Shown here: positions 7,223 through 8,600 of the stretch, one piece after another
How the letters are laid out: each line of letters opens with the position of its first letter
How positions within the stretch are numbered: position 1 is the stretch's first letter
NCBI GenBank assembly: GCA_964516605.1
Contig: CAZFAA010000074.1
Span: 1-8,600, forward strand
Direction of reading: 5' to 3'
DNA length: 8,600 bases
Source: GCA-2732805 sp964516605
GTDB taxonomy: Bacteria; Pseudomonadota; Gammaproteobacteria; Coxiellales; Coxiellaceae
Made by a program: the position numbers and the translations under genes
The notes under the pieces: model-generated
Seen by the model: the letters and a program-made list of their open reading frames with translations, nothing else
Told to the model about the DNA's origin: nothing
The model's database searches: none

Positions 7223-8258
7223 GCACTCTTTGCTTTATCAGTAAGGAATTTTTTAAGTGTGATACAGGGATCTTATAAGCGAGTTTATATATAAAATTTT
7301 GCAATTTGGACATAATACTATGAAGTACTAATCTGCGTTTTATACTCGGCAATACCGGCACAGAATAGTAATATACTTCTTTCGGCTGACAGCCAAACCA
7401 GATTTTAAATTTATACGTTCCACTGTCTACAGTGGACTCGCCCATATCAAAATAGTGAATATTTTTGAAATAACAGGTTTCAATTGCATTCCATAAAATA
7501 TATTGGATGGGACATGCATTTTCATACCCTGATAACATACCTGAAAATAAATAATGAGCAATCGAGTTATCATACACAATCAGTGCCGCTGCAATAGCAA
7601 TACCATTGTATTGAGCACTGTACACAACACAGTTTTGATCGTACTGATTGAGCAATTCAACAAAAAAAGAATAACTGTGTACACCGATATTCTTAGCCTG
7701 CATACGTTGTGAATAAATTTTATAAAATTGGGGTAATAAATGCATGCCTTGCTCTAATTGAACACCCATTTTTTCAGCTTTGCGTATTGCATTACGTGTC
7801 TTATCACGTAATACCTTCCATAGCTGCTCTTTGGATATCGTCAAATCAATCCCTAACTTTGACTTAATCGAGACGTCACTCAATCCATCATAATGCTCAG
7901 AGCCACTACATATACTCAATCTCATGGCTTTAACTTGATGCGCTATACTGTGTATTTCATCAAACAATAACTTTGCCACATGAGAATTGTCTACTGAAAA
8001 ACCATCATAAGAACAATAAATTCCTTTCCCACTCAACGGATTCCCAGAGACATAATATAATAACACCCCACCAATTTTGTCATCCTGGTCTTTTGCAATA
8101 AGACATCCAATCTGAATTTGGTAACAAGAATGAATAATCTTGAGCCCGTTTAAAAAAAACAGTGCCTGACGCTCATGTAAATAAGAGTATACTTCCTCCA
8201 GTATATCGGCATACGATTGACTGTGCTTTATAGTGTAATGTATGTTAAAACTGGACAT
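7206..8258 (-). CDS. FemAB-like / GNAT-fold acyl- or aminoacyltransferase
   Basis: Member of the FemAB-like superfamily (tandem GNAT folds, BioF2-like), which makes amide bonds using aminoacyl-tRNA or acyl donors. The chosen start gives 350 residues. Seen: a central RNAIRKAEKMGV (155-166), the family's R..iRkA.k.Gv; then FYKIYSQRMQAKNIGVHS (about 178-195), the usual Y..RM..lG.p.h segment; and FDMGESTVDSGTYKFKIWFG (280-299), close to FDfGrS....gtykFK..wG. Start choice: MSSFNIHYTIKH at ATG 8256-8258 begins the first domain and overlaps the upstream stop by 14 bp. In-frame ATG at 8277-8279 and TTG at 8298-8300 would add 7 or 14 residues; a GAGG lies 15 bases before the chosen start, too far to decide. 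Similar proteins occur in exosortase/EPS gene clusters with PIG-L deacetylases, and here the neighbour upstream looks like one. Donor and acceptor are unknown. Confidence 0.85.
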   Translation of the reverse strand: MSSFNIHYTIKHSQSYADILEEVYSYLHERQALFFLNGLKIIHSCYQIQIGCLIAKDQDDKIGGVLLYYVSGNPLSGKGIYCSYDGFSVDNSHVAKLLFDEIHSIAHQVKAMRLSICSGSEHYDGLSDVSIKSKLGIDLTISKEQLWKVLRDKTRNAIRKAEKMGVQLEQGMHLLPQFYKIYSQRMQAKNIGVHSYSFFVELLNQYDQNCVVYSAQYNGIAIAAALIVYDNSIAHYLFSGMLSGYENACPIQYILWNAIETCYFKNIHYFDMGESTVDSGTYKFKIWFGCQPKEVYYYSVPVLPSIKRRLVLHSIMSKLQNFIYKLAYKIPVSHLKNSLLIKQRVHGKII

Positions 8259-8600
8259 GATTATACTGTGCAACCTCATAACACGCAGAGCCACTAGCAA
8301 AATACGTTTTACAATAGGTCATGTAATCTGCTATCGGCAACACGAAATACGCTTCTAAATATTTTTGATTGGCCTGTGTTGCAAAACGTGAATTGAACGC
8401 ATTCAATCCTTTTACATAATGAATCCAATCACGTTTTTTAAGTTGCGATGCTAAAAAAGAAATGGCTTGGCTTTTTTGATCCATAACATCCGTAATATTC
8501 AGATACACATTAGCATGCAAGACGGTATAAACCTGATAGGCCCAAACTGGCCCTCTCCACTTCAGCAGATTTTTTTGATAGGCAAAATACAGTAAATGAC
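8245..8600 (-). CDS. Probable PIG-L/LmbE-type N-deacetylase, C-terminal part only
   Basis: The frame is open from base 8600 down to the stop at 8245, so 118 C-terminal codons are visible and the start lies outside the window. A TTG near 8520 is internal, not a start. The visible end reads VYLNITDVMDQKSQAISFLASQ, a good match to the late PIG-L segment (V)DIT(D/E)vM..K..AL..f.SQ, followed by GLNAFNSRFA and YLEAYFVL, like the N-R and YaEaF.vl stretch with which these enzymes end. PIG-L enzymes are zinc-dependent and remove N-acetyl groups from GlcNAc-type sugars or conjugates. The AHPDD zinc motif would lie in the unseen N-terminal part, so catalytic competence cannot be judged. Extra tail DYMTYCKTYFASGSACYEV follows. 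The stop overlaps the FemAB-like start by 14 bp, in keeping with a coupled deacetylation and re-acylation pair. Confidence 0.7.
   Translation of the reverse strand, partial: HLLYFAYQKNLLKWRGPVWAYQVYTVLHANVYLNITDVMDQKSQAISFLASQLKKRDWIHYVKGLNAFNSRFATQANQKYLEAYFVLPIADYMTYCKTYFASGSACYEVAQYNHVQF

Noticed and set aside
8518..8520. TTG as start of a separate 91-residue protein
   Set aside because: The frame stays open to the window edge and the residues before it continue the PIG-L-like alignment, so TTG is internal.

Overview
The window is an internal slice of a surface-glycan (LPS O-antigen, capsule or exopolysaccharide type) biosynthesis locus. It contains eight genes, all on the minus strand, so transcription runs from high to low coordinates. 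Both end genes run off the window. The DNA is AT-rich, especially around 2.8-6.7 kb, and the protein families are those of Gram-negative glycan loci. A low-GC gammaproteobacterium is a reasonable guess, but there is no rRNA or housekeeping marker to fix the lineage.

In order of transcription: (1) the C-terminal part of a probable PIG-L/LmbE-type deacetylase (8600-8245); (2) a FemAB-like/GNAT-fold acyl- or aminoacyltransferase (8258-7206); (3) a small GNAT acetyltransferase (7222-6620); (4) an asparagine-synthase-like protein whose glutaminase half has lost its catalytic N-terminal cysteine (6638-5034); (5) a GT4-type glycosyltransferase (5023-3917); (6) a second, more divergent GT-B-like putative glycosyltransferase (3942-2869); (7) an FkbM-type methyltransferase (2815-1862); (8) a canonical glutamine-dependent asparagine synthetase, AsnB type, cut at its C-terminus by the window edge (1859-1).

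Packing is operon-like. Successive genes overlap by about 14, 17, 19 and 26 bp or are separated by 10 and 2 bp; the only real gap is 53 bp before the FkbM gene, which also has the only clear Shine-Dalgarno sequence. No convincing promoter or terminator is visible, no stretch over 300 bp lacks a gene, and I saw no tRNA, rRNA, CRISPR array or insertion sequence.

Working model (inference): two glycosyltransferases extend a lipid-linked glycan. The PIG-L protein could expose a free amine by removing an N-acyl group, and the FemAB-like, GNAT and asparagine-synthase-like proteins could re-decorate that amine or a uronic-acid carboxyl with acyl, aminoacyl or amide groups. The FkbM protein would add an O-methyl group. 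The most unusual part is this decoration module (8600-5034), particularly the cysteine-less synthetase-like protein beside a second, intact AsnB in the same operon.
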